This document shows, in pieces, positions 8,840 to 19,333 of a stretch of 24,672 bases of DNA. Within the stretch, counting starts at the first letter, position 1. Every line of letters begins with the position of its first letter. Both the position numbers and the translations under genes were made by a program. The notes under the pieces were generated by a model that saw only the letters and a list, made by a program, of their open reading frames with translations, made no database searches and was not told the origin of the DNA. Source of the DNA: Cyclostephanos tholiformis (taxonomy: Eukaryota; Bacillariophyta; Thalassiosirophyceae; Thalassiosirales; Thalassiosiraceae); assembly GCA_036939975.1 (NCBI GenBank), contig JALLPB010000084.1:1-24672 (forward strand), written 5' to 3'.

Positions 8840-9148
8840 TTGTCTAGAAAAAAATTGGATGAGGAAGCAGGTGCCGACACAGATGATGATGATGACTACG
8901 ACGACTATGATGACTCCAACAAGGACGATGATGACTACGACGACTCTAATGAGGAGGACGACGACTCAAATGACAACAACTTCAGTGATGTTGGCAGTGA
9001 CCACAACGCCGGCGACGCACGAGAGGGGGGGGAGAAGACAACAACAACTGGACGAGGACGCAGCACAAGGGGGGGGGGAGACAATGACGATGCCGGCGAT
9101 TTTTTCACACGACCTTGCCCCCACACACAACAAAAATCCTTACAGTGA
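8840..9148 (+). other. Acidic Asp-rich stretch before the hAT BED finger
   Basis: GAT/GAC-rich repeats encode a long Asp/Tyr/Ser/Asn-rich tract, then a Gly/Arg-rich tract. The frame is the same as the BED-finger ORF but ends in TGA directly before its ATG (9146-9148), and opens with TTG rather than ATG. It may be the N-terminal part of the transposase in an intact copy. I treat it as uncertain coding sequence. Confidence 0.35.
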
Positions 9149-11471
9149 ATGAATTCTATGATGCATTTGACTATGAGCTCCATGTCATCAGATGGTTTTA
9201 GCTCCACACTTGATTCATCCCAACAACAGGCATTGAATGGTGGGAGTGCAGATGTAAAGGAGTACCATCTTCTAGTATGCAACACAAATCCTGCAAGCTG
9301 CTGGAGGTATTTCAAATTATACCACCTACATTACCATGGTGACAAAAAGAATATGGCACACTGCACACTCTGCAAAGCCAATAGTTCTTGCAAAGGAGCG
9401 TCAACATCAGGAATGAATCGGCACCTCAAGTTCAAACAACCACAAGGTGTGGGAGGCACTCAAGAATGGTGAATTGAATGCTGGTTCGTCATCACAGCAG
9501 GGGTTGATAAAAGCGTTTTCCCAACCAAAGCCAAAGGAAAAGACACAAGAGGAGATCAAGGCAGAGCTGATTAATGCAGTCACCAACTTCATCATCGAAA
9601 AGAGTATGCCTTTCTCCATTGTTGCACATCCTTTGTTCCGAAATATGTTTTGTCCTTTTCAAAAGGACACAGCCAAAATTACAAACAGCTCTGCAGATCG
9701 AGTGAGAGATGAAGTTCTCAAGCGCGGCAAGTTGGCCAGGCAGGCAACAGAATTGGAAATTGCGAGACACAGGGAGTCGTGGACAAATGACCATTGGACT
9801 GGCAATGATGATTTGACATACTCAACCACCACGTTCCATTATATCATCAACTGGCACCTTCGTAGTATTGTTATTGACTTCAAAGTTTTCCATGGCACTA
9901 CTACTGGGGAGGCCATCTTTAATGATCAGACGCAAGTTCTCAAGCAGTACACCATCAAGGAGAATATTGTAATCGGAATTACAGACACAACAGCAAGCAT
10001 GGGAGTGCTTGGTCAGTTTTTGCGCACTTCAGGGATGGAGCACGCCTATTGCACTGACCATAATTTGCAGTGCAATGCTATCTTGGCATTTGAAGGTATG
10101 TCGAATGATTTATGTTGTTACCCGACACCATTGTTCTGACATATCATTCTCTCTCAAACAGATGAAAATATCCCAGGAGCTGACAAGGCAATGGCAAAAG
10201 CTAGGAAAATCATTGAATATTTTTCCAAGTCAATGCAGTAGACTGCAAAACTCCTTGAATTTCAGAGCTGCGGTACTCTTCCTTGTTACAGTGGAGTTGG
10301 GTATCGTCCCAGGAAGTTACTCCAAGACTGTATCACCAGGTGGTGGTCAACATATCGGATGCTGAAATGCTTGCGGTTGTGCAAGCCGGCCCTGGTCTGT
10401 TTGAAGGCTGCTGACGAGATCAAGTGTGAGTTGCTTAATGATCACCAATGGGTCATTCTACATCAGATCGAGATTACTCTTCGGAAGATGGCATCGTGGC
10501 AGAGAAATCTCGAAGGTGACACATATCCAACAGGATCACTGGTGGTCTCTGCAATCTTTTCTATCCGGGAGCATTATGTGAATGTGATTGAAAGCAACAA
10601 CACTCAAGCACCAGTGAAAAGCTTGACAACTCTCCTCCTAAAAGATTTCGACAAGCGTTACTCTCCACCTACAAATGCGGAAGGTACTAAAGTTTCATTC
10701 TCCCGATTTCCAGAGATTGGGGAATGCAACCGCTACTGCAGTGTTCACCCATATTTCTTTGTTGCAGCATTTCTTGATCTTTGCACAAAGAAGGCTTTGA
10801 AGAAGATGATGGTGATCAGTGAGTATGATAACTTACGTGCTTTTGTACTTGGACTCATGGTTGAGAAGGCAGCAAAGAAGCTAGGGAATGATTGAGTTGA
10901 TGATGGTGATTCAAATGCTGAGAAGGCATACATACAGAGCCACTTGGATTTTGCATTTGAAGGTTTGTATGATGAATACAATGACGATGTCACTGGCAAT
11001 CCCACTCTGTCCAACGAGAACAACAATCATACAGCAGATGAGATATTTAAAATCAGGTGTGAACATCAGCTTGCATCATATGACCATCTTCAACAGATGA
11101 AGATGAAAGATAAAGATGGAAAGTACAATGATCCACTGAAGTTCTGGATAGAAAATGCTTCTCAGTTCCCTGAATTGAGCCAACTTGCATCAGAGTTTTT
11201 GAGCATCCCTGCCACATCTGCTCCTTCTGAGAGGATACGGCCAAGGGCGGCCAGAGTTATCACAGCAAAGCGTGCACAACTCTCTCCCAAGGTGAATTCT
11301 CGTATGATATTTGTGCAAGAGAATGTCAAACTTATGTGTGAGCATTGGGATGAGCTCATGCCAAATGTACCATTATCGGAATCATACTTTCCCAAAGCTT
11401 TCAAAGACATCGATGAAGAAGGAAACAAGATAGATGTCGGGCAGGACGATGACAATGATTTTGGATTTTGA
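9149..11471 (+). pseudogene. hAT-family transposase with BED zinc finger, decayed
   Basis: This is a cut-and-paste transposase. The N-terminus (ATG 9149) holds a BED finger: WRYF, then HCTLC (Cys codons 9362 and 9371) and TSGMNRHLK. A one-base frameshift at about 9437-9442 leads to the main frame (WEALKNGEL...). The catalytic-domain motif G.TDTTASMG and CTDHNLQCNAILAF follow. A clear intron at 10096-10161 (GTATGT...AAACAG, 66 nt) joins GMEHAY...AFE to DENIPGADKA. An in-frame TAG sits at 10239-10241 (SMQ*TAKLLEF) and an in-frame TGA at 10893-10895 (GND*VDDG). The motif TRWWSTYRML is intact. The C-terminal dimerisation motif LSIPATSAPSER is at about 11200-11235, followed by an acidic tail. The stop at 11469-11471 touches the opposing gene's stop. 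Confidence 0.88.
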
Positions 11472-12701
11472 TTAGAAGTCCGTGTTTGAGTGTTTGAGGT
11501 ACTTTTCAAAGGCAGCCACAAAGAAGGCAGCATTAGATAGGTTGGTAGATGAGGCTGCAGGATGGATTGGAGTTGAGAATTGCAATACATCTAAACTTCT
11601 CCTGTTATTACTTTTATCTAAGTCCTCTTTGCAGCCATTTGCATATAAATTGAATTCAACTTCTTCGGTCTCTCCCTCGGATACAAACTCAGCATGTGAT
11701 CTAGTTCCTTCAACTTCGTCATCGTCCAACATATGCCTCATTGATCGGTCCGCTATCGGCCGCGGCCAGCTTCTCGCCATCCTTTTGACCAAACAGTTTC
11801 ACGTAGACATCGAGCAAGGCAAGGTAAGTGTTTATTTTGTATTTTGAATCGTACACGTATTGCCCGTTCAGCAACAAATGCGAAGGAGTGAGAGAGAAGA
11901 AAAAAAAGTAGTGAAACGATACAAAATCCACCTGAGCGTCATCGTAACATCCAAGGCCAATGGACCCCTTGTCAAGGTTTCCAACTCCGACAGGGCTGGA
12001 TTGCCCAGTCCTGGATTGTCGACAGCACCGGTCAAGCTCGACCTGACGTCCGATAGGAAATTCGATACGTCCGCAGTACCGAATTTCGTCTCGTAATCCC
12101 TCCTCGCCCCCAAGTACTTGAACGACTTACGACCGAGGGTGTCTGGTCCCGGATACTCCCCCGATATCGGATTGCGCATCTCATATGCTCCATACGACCT
12201 CAGTCTGAAGTCGATGAAAAGGCTAAGGTTGTCCGTGGCGCCGCCGCCGCCGCCGCCCGTTGTCATCGAGCATCTCGAGATCAAGTGTGGCACGTTTGTT
12301 AGCGGTCCGATGTAGATCGTTAGGCTTGACAAACGCGAGTCGACACACAGGTCGGAAAGCCACGCCGCGTTAGCCGGACCGGGCGCATCAAAGGCTCTGA
12401 GCTTGATGGTCGATGAACCGATGACGAGATCAGAAGACGACAAGTCGTAGCATGCGTCCGGCTTCAATGCGAGGTCGGGTATGGACAACGCGATTTTCGC
12501 CACGGTCAGGGTCTGGGACGACTCAAGCGATGCAATGGCGGTGGTTGCCTTGATGTCCACTAAGACGCTCGCCGCCGGTATGGACGATGCTGATGATGAT
12601 GACGATGCTTCCTTCTTCGCCGTTGACTTCTCGGAGGAACGCCTATGGGCGGCATCGAGCATTTCGGATGCTGCTCGATCGGCGGCGGCGGCCGCATCCA
12701 T
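11472..12701 (-). CDS. Red chlorophyll catabolite reductase-like protein (tentative)
   Basis: RCC reductase is a ferredoxin-dependent bilin reductase in plastid chlorophyll breakdown. From memory of the plant protein, the order of features fits: a PLTNVPHLI segment, then LSLFIDFRLR, then LTRGPLALDV near the Ser-Pro-Thr-Ala region, and a C-terminal DRSMRHMLDDDE helix. I have no alignment, so the family call is tentative. The first in-frame ATG is at 12701. The open frame continues to 12830 and beyond as poly-Ala without ATG, so an upstream exon is possible. Exon 1 reads to CTCAG (11932). The same frame is open again below about 11792, with stops between them. A 150-nt intron at 11782-11931 (GTGGAT...CAAAAG) would join the two in phase, although both splice sites are weak. 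An alternative is a frameshifted exon containing NTYLALLDVYVKLFG. The stop is TAA at 11472-11474. Confidence 0.5.
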
Positions 12702-12734
12702 CGATGAATCATTTGGCGTGTTTTGTTTGAAGAT

Positions 12735-12817
12735 GGTGGCAGGGGCAGTGGCAGGGGCAGCGGCAGTGGCAGGGGCAGCGGCAGCGGCAGCGGCAGTGGC
12801 AGTGGCAGCGGCAGTGG
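12735..12817. repeat. GGCAGT/GGCAGC microsatellite (poly-Ala/Thr coding on minus)
   Basis: Tandem 6-bp units ggcagt, ggcagc and ggcagg in the 5' extension of the minus-strand gene's open frame. In that frame they encode Ala/Thr runs. No ATG precedes them, so they may be 5' UTR or promoter rather than coding. Confidence 0.7.
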
Positions 12818-12901
12818 TAGCAGCGGCCACTCCTCTGTTTAGACTTCTAGACGAGCTACTAGAAAAAATTAATTTTTATTGTAAATAATTTATACTTTTG
12901 C

Positions 12902-13050
12902 GTATCTATGAAATGTCGTCATTTCCCGAAATTTTTTTGCGCGGGAACAACAAAAAAAATGTCGATGTCGCGACATCGCCCTGTCGGCAGAATTTTGCCG
13001 ATATTGTCAGCTGTCGGCGACATTTTGGCAACATGTCGCCGACATTCCCA
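12902..13050. repeat. Cluster of palindromes built on TGTCG/CGACA
   Basis: A 16-bp perfect palindrome CGATGTCGCGACATCG (12963-12978) is followed by TGTCGGCGACAT (13012-13023) and its perfect inverse ATGTCGCCGACA (13033-13044) around a 9-nt loop. TTCCCG/CGGGAA and CGGCA/TGCCG pairs are also present. The cluster lies 200-350 bp upstream of the minus-strand gene start. It may be a transposon end or a regulatory cluster. Confidence 0.6.
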
Positions 13051-13274
13051 ACTAAGTCAACCAACCACTCTGCTGGGTTGCCCATGTGTCAGAATGAGCA
13101 AATTTAAAGAATACATTCTGCTGAAGGGACAAGCGGCTCTGCCACCATGGTCGTGGTGTTTTGTTTTATATTTTTTGTGTTTGTGCATTGTTTTGTGACA
13201 TCACAAGGTAATTGTATGTAAGTATTGATACAAAAATAACCTTAAGGATACGGTTAACAACATTACTTAGGGTC

Positions 13275-13303
13275 CCACATTGGTGTGCATCATACCAATG
13301 TGG
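13275..13303. repeat. Perfect 10-bp inverted repeat
   Basis: CCACATTGGT (13275-13284) and ACCAATGTGG (13294-13303) are perfect inverted copies around 9 nt. They lie in non-coding sequence. Confidence 0.6.
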
Positions 13304-16300
13304 ACTCAAGTGGCATCATCCAAAAATAAATTGCAAGATAGATGGGGTGATTGAGCATTATTTCATTACAGAGGCACAAGAAAATCACAATCAGAAGCTT
13401 AAAAAACTCACCTTTCCTTTGCAATTGAGTGGCAACGTGTAGAAAAATGACAAATAAAATGAAGAATACATTAGTTTCACATAAAAACTATACCCCCATG
13501 TTGCAAAGATTGTTAGCATTTGCTTGATATAAGGTGATCTGACTTACCTTTCACATTGAAGCTGCTGGAAGGTGGTGGGCAGGAGGGACCATGGTCATCG
13601 TATCTTTTGTGTTTTTGGTTGTGGTGTGTTGCATTGTGTTGTGTTTGTGACACATAGCCATTAGTTTTGAGTTTGCCGTTAGTCAAATTTGGATTTAAAT
13701 GAAACCTACATACATAGGTTTCAGTATTCAAAGACAAGAAAAATAATTTGTTGTCTTAATAAAGCTGGGAAAATTATTTTGTTGTCTTCATATATTCTTT
13801 TATGTTCAATAAAATGAATCCCTTCATGTACTTAAAAATTTTACCAAATGGGGAAAATTTGTATTGAATAATACCCTGATTTTTATTCACATTTAACATT
13901 TTCCTAATAAATTACCCCCAGTGAGATTATATGTGTAGCAACAAAGGGACAATGACATATGCCATGGACCAAAAAACAGGGAGAGTAAATAAGGGGCAGA
14001 CATAGCTTTTGTCATTTTTTCCCCACCGATAGACAAGAGCAGCCGCATGGAGAGACATATTGAACAGAGTTGGCAATATCCTGGCACCTCCAAGGAGGAT
14101 GCTAGCAGCCTGTCTTGGCTGGGGTAGAACAAAACATACCGATTATAATGACCAACAGCTCACAAATGAGTTTCTCATCTCAATCACTTTCCTTCTCCTC
14201 CTCCTCCTCCATCTCCTCCTTCTCCTCACCTTAATCCTTGTTTTTATCAACATTTTTGTCCTCACTGATTTCCATGTCCTTGTCACAATTAGTTCTCCTC
14301 GTGAAACAACAACTACACAAGGCCAATGGCATCCTATTCATGACCTTGTTGTAATGTCTCAATTTCTTCGTCATTACACTATCCCCCCTCCTTCTCCCCC
14401 TGTTGACCCACCACACATGATTTGGACTTGTTGCACCATTCAAGCAACCGTAAGCAAATACAAGAGAGGACATTGGCAAAGGGGGAGAGGATGGGACGTG
14501 CCCTCCTGGCATATCCCCCCTCCTGCCCCATGCGGCTTTGGCACATTGTTGTCCTTCCAGGCAGCATAGCACCAAGCACGTTGTAATCATTGTTGAGCAA
14601 TAAGGAACTTAGGACAATTTGCTTTCAAGGTGCAATAGCATGCAATGGCCTGTGACTTCTGGACTCCTCCTTGACTCTAGATGTCAAGAGAATATGCCTC
14701 TTGCGGAGATGTTTTTTGGGTCATGTCTGCGTGCTGTTGTGGCGGTGGACTGATGTATTGTAGTGTGCCAGCACATAGTAATAAAGAGTGGTCAATTGCC
14801 ACTCAACTGGATTGGCCAACTGCATGATGACAAGGGTATATCAGGACACCATTTTTGCCTCCCCATTGGGCAAAGGGAAAAAAGATCAGACAAAAAAGTA
14901 GAAAAGTGAAAACCACACTGGCAGCCATGGTTGACTCTGGAGATCAATATACTAGCTGGTCCATGTGGTGATTTTCAATACAGAATTCCTATGCTGATGT
15001 TAAAATTTTTTGGGTAGAGGTTGTAGGAAGAGGTAATGGCCTTGATTATCAACAGCAGACAATGCTGGTTTCCCAGAATTGTACTTTGATTTTTTATTTA
15101 ATATCTTAATTGATTCTAAGTAAAAATATCTGTTTTCTGAGTTTAAGTATCTCAAGTTCGATACAATTTTCTCAGAACATTTGTTGGGACAACACCAATA
15201 GTTAAAACTATTTTTTTCTATACCCAATATGTTGCAATTACAAGAGAGATCTAACCCTAACAATGACCATGACATTCATTGGGCTGATACAGTGCTAGAA
15301 CTTGCCTGGTGGTGGTGTTTAGGAGCTTTGCATGAAGCCACCTATATGCTCCATCAGGCGATTAATTTACTTTGACTGTGCCCTCTTCCAACCTATCTTC
15401 CACATTGCCTGTGTGGTGAAGAGAGGGCAGAAGCTTGCCATGGTAGGGATGTTTGTGTTGTGGTTACTTTTGTGTGTTTTTTAAACTTTCAGCTACAAGG
15501 GGGGAGTTTTTTATTCCTACCCAAACCCTTATAGCGGTTAAGCTATTAACTAACCACCCTCTTGTAGCAACTTCTTTGCGATGGGTTGGTCAAGGGCATT
15601 GGTAAAATGGACTAGAAATAAATGAACTAAAAATGCTTTGATTTATTTTAGTTTTTACTTTGTACAATCAAATCACATCCCTCCCTCTCCCCCTGTGCTC
15701 TCTCTACCAGTTGCACATGTTGCTGCTCATTCTTAGTTGGTTGTTGTGTTTTTATTTGTAATTTTGCATCCGCCAAAGGCCTTGGTGTTTTTTGTTCTAA
15801 TTTTTTCTGTAACTCAATTCATTGGCCCAAACATTGGGATTACATCCCACTCCATCATGATCGACCCGTGCACCATCTCTATCAACTATATCCTGCTGCC
15901 AAGGCCAACTTTTGGAAAATAGTTCTTTCCCCCCATCCAGTGGCAGCCATCTAAACCCAAGGCCTTGTTCCTCTCTTTTTTCAAATCGCTTAATTTGATC
16001 TCCCAAGACTATGGGCTAATCATGTCTCATCCTCCTTTTGTTATTGCCCAGTGTGCCATTTTGCCCTCCCTCTACCCCTCCTCTAACCTTTGGTTTGTTT
16101 TAGTATGCTCCCATTGAGTTGCAGTTACCTAAAACTGGTGCTCTGCATATCTCTTAATTTTTTGATGGGTAGTGTCTTAACAAGGGAACCAGCCACAGTG
16201 AGTGCAAGCCCGGCCACTGGGCACCTTCAGTGCACTCATTGAGGGGGGCCATGGTGGCGTGATTTGGACCCATGGCAGATGTTACCATGGAGAGAGGGGC

Positions 16301-17280
16301 TAAAGCCGCTGAAATTAGAGTGGCAGAAGCTCAGCTAGTTTTTGTGTGTTGTTGTGTGCTCATGTGTATTGCTTCTTAACAGAAATATTATGGATGCTAG
16401 GCCAAGAAAAATTGTTCCAAATCCTATGTGTTGACCAGTTACCAAATGTTACTGCAAGAACTACTAGCTTTAAAAGTCAATAGTTTTCATTGGCATTGAT
16501 TTTTAAGCAAAATATTTTGGCTAGATCACTGTAGGAACCAATATTTTGCCAAAACCCAGGGATGTACTAGTGTTGTAAGTACTAAATGATTTTTCTTTGT
16601 GAGGGAAACCAATTGGGCGGATCTGAATAAGACAAGATAATGTGTAAATTACCAATGGGATACACTATCACAAGTCATGCATGAACAAAAAACCAATGGA
16701 TAAATACTTATCAACACTTAGAAAGAATCTAAAGTCAAGAATACAGCTGAGAAATGAGCTCGTTATGTTCACAACAACACTGTGCACATCATATGCATGA
16801 TATGGGCAGTGTAGTCTTGGCCATCTTTGTCTAATATGATTGGGAGGAGGAGTGTTCTCCTTTCTAACCATACCAGATTCATCTGGTATCTGGTGTGGTG
16901 TTTCAGCAATAATAGAAACACATAATGTACAAGGTTACAAGAGGAGAAACCAGCTGGTTTGGTGATTGTGTATGCCTCACAAGAGGATTATGAGCACAAC
17001 AAGTTCAATGTGACAATCTTCATTAAAAAGCATTCCCGAGAGAGTAGTAGATGAAGAGCAGCACTACTGGGAATTATCATCAGCTGGCTAATCCATCCAA
17101 TAATTAGTAAGAATTTTTTTGATGCCAAAACAAAGTTGGAACGAATAATATATTATGCGCCAATAGCAGTTTAGCTGCTATGGAAAACATACTATTTTAC
17201 CCGAGTTTCCACTGTTTCAATTTCAATAGGATATAAATTTATTGTTCTGTTTTTGTTAGTTATAGAATCATGTAGAACAA
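13304..17280. other. Long AT-rich region without a convincing gene
   Basis: About 4 kb of T/A-rich sequence. Open frames here are short, disrupted and without recognised motifs. Visible structures: diverged direct blocks at about 13147-13200 and 13590-13650 (accatggtc...gtttgtgaca); a pyrimidine-rich CTCCTC tract at 14190-14225; an inverted repeat GCTACAAG (15492-15499) with CTTGTAGC (15561-15568); an imperfect 47-bp stem at 16196-16242 (gtgagtgca/tgcactcat); and an 8-bp inverted pair TACCAGAT/ATCTGGTA (16871-16888). Probably old, eroded transposon sequence. Confidence 0.5.
15492..15568. repeat. 77-bp hairpin-like inverted repeat
   Basis: GCTACAAG at 15492-15499 pairs with CTTGTAGC at 15561-15568, continuing weakly through G-rich/C-rich sequence. 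A nested ATAGC/GCTAT pair lies inside. No ORF. Could be a tiny MITE remnant. Confidence 0.4.
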
Positions 17281-17596
17281 TATGACAACGCTCTACAAGC
17301 AATTGGGGTATTCTCCGCAAATAGCTGCTGGCTGCTACTCCGAGGAAGAAGGGCGTAATGCAGAGGACTTAGTGAAGCAACGCCCGATAAATTGTGCAGA
17401 TGGACATACAAGTCAACAGCGATTGAGAAGCAGTCGAATTTTTGGCTGTGTTAACACTTGTTTGCCAATAATACCTATAATCTTTTGGAGCTCGCGTGTT
17501 GTCGGCACAGATCTAATATCTAAATCATCTATTTTTAGTCCTTAAAGTCAATGCCCCTCACACGTGAACTGGGTTCGAATTATATTCTACCCATCA

Positions 17597-18873
17597 TCAG
17601 TCCAGTATATCGATGGCGGTCTTCATCCACGAGACGTACTCCTCCTGCTCGCGATAATCGCAGTACATGGAAATGAATGCAGTCACGTCATCGTCGACGC
17701 CGCATTCCGTCACGACGTAATTTCGGAACGATTCCTGGAGATCCTCCGCGAGTTCCGTGAATTCCGGTCCCTACGTCGGACGATATCCAATCGTCGGATA
17801 TGGCACGATCGCGATCGTTTTATATTCGCGAAGAAAACAACAAAAAATGTGTTGTGTGTGTGTGTGGGGGGGGGGGGGGGCGAAGTCGGCGGGGGGGAAT
17901 ACGAAGATGTCGTACGGTCGTAGAAATATCGGTTAGTACACATCATATATATGGTGAAATACTCGCGACGCACGTGTCCGAATATGGAAAAGAGAAAAAA
18001 ACGCGAAATATATACGGAGAAAAAAAGAAATGTCTCGATCCCGCTCACCTGATATAGGGCGGCGTGCAAGCCCTCGCCCCCCGCGAGGCCCACCAACACG
18101 GTCTCCATGTCCCCATCGCGTACCGTGACGCCGTCCACGCTCAGCTCGTATCCGCTACGGCATTGGATGACGACGGTCCTTCCACCCTTGGACACGACCA
18201 CGCCGAATCTAACCGCCTGCATCGGTTCCTCGTCCTCGTTTTCCTCGTTCTCCTCCTCGTCACGTTTGGTCTCGTCGAACAAATCGTCCGTATCGAAGTC
18301 GGAATCCTCCTCGGTATCCTGACAGTGAAAGACGATGCCGATCCTCGCACCCTTGCTCCCGTTTCCCCTCTTGAGCATGCGAACCGTCGCGCCGCTTCCG
18401 ACCTCGCGTCCGCCGATGTCGTCCGCGATGCCGGTGATGCCCTCGAGTATCGTCCATTTCGTCGATACGGCATCCCGAAGCTCCCGTAGCTCGGGGGGCA
18501 ATCCACCACCGTCGTCGTCATCGTCGCGAGCGGCGGACGATGCCTCCGTCTCCTCGTTTATCTCGCGTTGGAGTATGGAACCCAATCGCGACGCGGCATC
18601 GTCGGACGTCGTCGTCGTCGTCGTCGTCGGGGTGGAGGAGAAGGGGCGCCCGGGATACGACGAATACGACGAACGCGACGGGGCGTACGATGCGCGCGGG
18701 ATGGGCGAGGGAACGGCAAACGATGACCGGGATGGTGGTAGGACCGCCGTCGTCGTGGAGGACGACGCGCTGGACGATGACGATGGCATCGTCGCGACGG
18801 TCCTGGGGGGGACGACGAGGTAGTTGTTCGACGTGGGGATGCGCCTGACGAGGAGGTTGGCGGTGCGAATCAT
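17597..18873 (-). CDS. MAM33: Mitochondrial p32/MAM33 family protein
   Basis: MAM33/p32 (gC1qBP) is an acidic, trimeric doughnut-shaped protein of the mitochondrial matrix linked to oxidative phosphorylation and mitochondrial translation. The ATG at 18873 starts a basic, Ser-rich presequence (MIRTANLLVRRIP), fitting mitochondrial import. Exon 1 (18873-18049) carries a Ser/Thr-rich linker, LGSILQREINEE, an acidic loop (about residues 195-225) and the core strands VRFGVVVSKGG and YELSVDGV. The intron at 17771-18048 (GTGAGC...CGTAG, 278 nt) is phase 0 and contains a GT/poly-G microsatellite. Exon 2 (17770-17597) restores the family hallmark: ALYQ joins GPEFTELAEDLQ, then VDDDVTAFISMY and EQEEYVSWM near the C-terminus. 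The total is about 332 residues, slightly long for the family because of the linker. The gene appears intact. Confidence 0.92.
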
Positions 18874-18901
18874 TCTTCGCTTGGATGATGGAAGGGAGCG
18901 G

Positions 18902-18904
<3 letters not shown>

Positions 18905-18948
<44 letters not shown>
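18905..18948. repeat. Homopolymer run of 44 G
   Basis: An uninterrupted run of 44 G lies 31 bp upstream of the MAM33 start codon (C44 on its coding strand), in its 5' UTR or promoter. The length may be inaccurate, since long homopolymers are often mis-sequenced. Confidence 0.9.
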
Positions 18949-18949
<1 letters not shown>

Positions 18950-19333
18950 GCTTTGAAAAATGGATGTATAATATTACGCGAGACGAGTCAAGGAAGTGAT
19001 GTCGGTCGATAGAGTGAAGTTATTATTATGTGTTTCATCGACGCGGCGCGGAGGTATGATACACTCTATCGTCGTCCCCCACCCTGCCTCGATGAGAATC
19101 TTGGCGGATTGATGCAGGAGTGAATGATGTACGATAAGGCGCGCAAAAAAAAATAATGAACGGTGGGAGTTGGCCCGAGTAAAAGATAGGAATTCCTGTA
19201 TACAGTATATTTGGCGGGAAGAGTTGTTGATGACATACAACAACGACTCGACGTCCTTAAATACCTATGGTAGCCCTGCGATAGCGCTCGATCGAGGCCT
19301 TCACGCACGGCACGCATATCAAGCCAGTCGAGG
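18949..19333. promoter_or_regulatory. Divergent promoter region, MAM33 and plastid hydrolase
   Basis: About 385 bp between the G-run and the plus-strand hydrolase start, shared by two divergent genes. I see no clear TATA box; ccttaaatacc at about 19254-19264 is the most A/T-rich element near the hydrolase start. No other named site recognised. Confidence 0.3.

Noticed and set aside
11482..11847. Plus-strand ORF with a good GTAAGT donor at its end
   Set aside because: Its translation is a Leu/Ser-rich shadow of the Glu/Asp-rich minus-strand frame, which fits the gene's C-terminus better.
14060..14600. ORFs on both strands around a CTCCTC tract
   Set aside because: They overlap on opposite strands, consist mostly of low-complexity Leu or Glu runs, and show no family motif.
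17282..17545. 87-residue plus-strand ORF with ATG start
   Set aside because: No recognisable motif, low-complexity composition, and it lies in eroded AT-rich sequence. I could not support it as a gene.
17565..17595. tRNA T-loop (GGTTCGAAT)
   Set aside because: The flanking bases do not form a T stem, and no D or anticodon arm or acceptor stem is present.
18064..18489. Long plus-strand ORFs opposite MAM33
   Set aside because: They are antisense shadows of the clear MAM33 coding exon, caused by its GC-rich codons.
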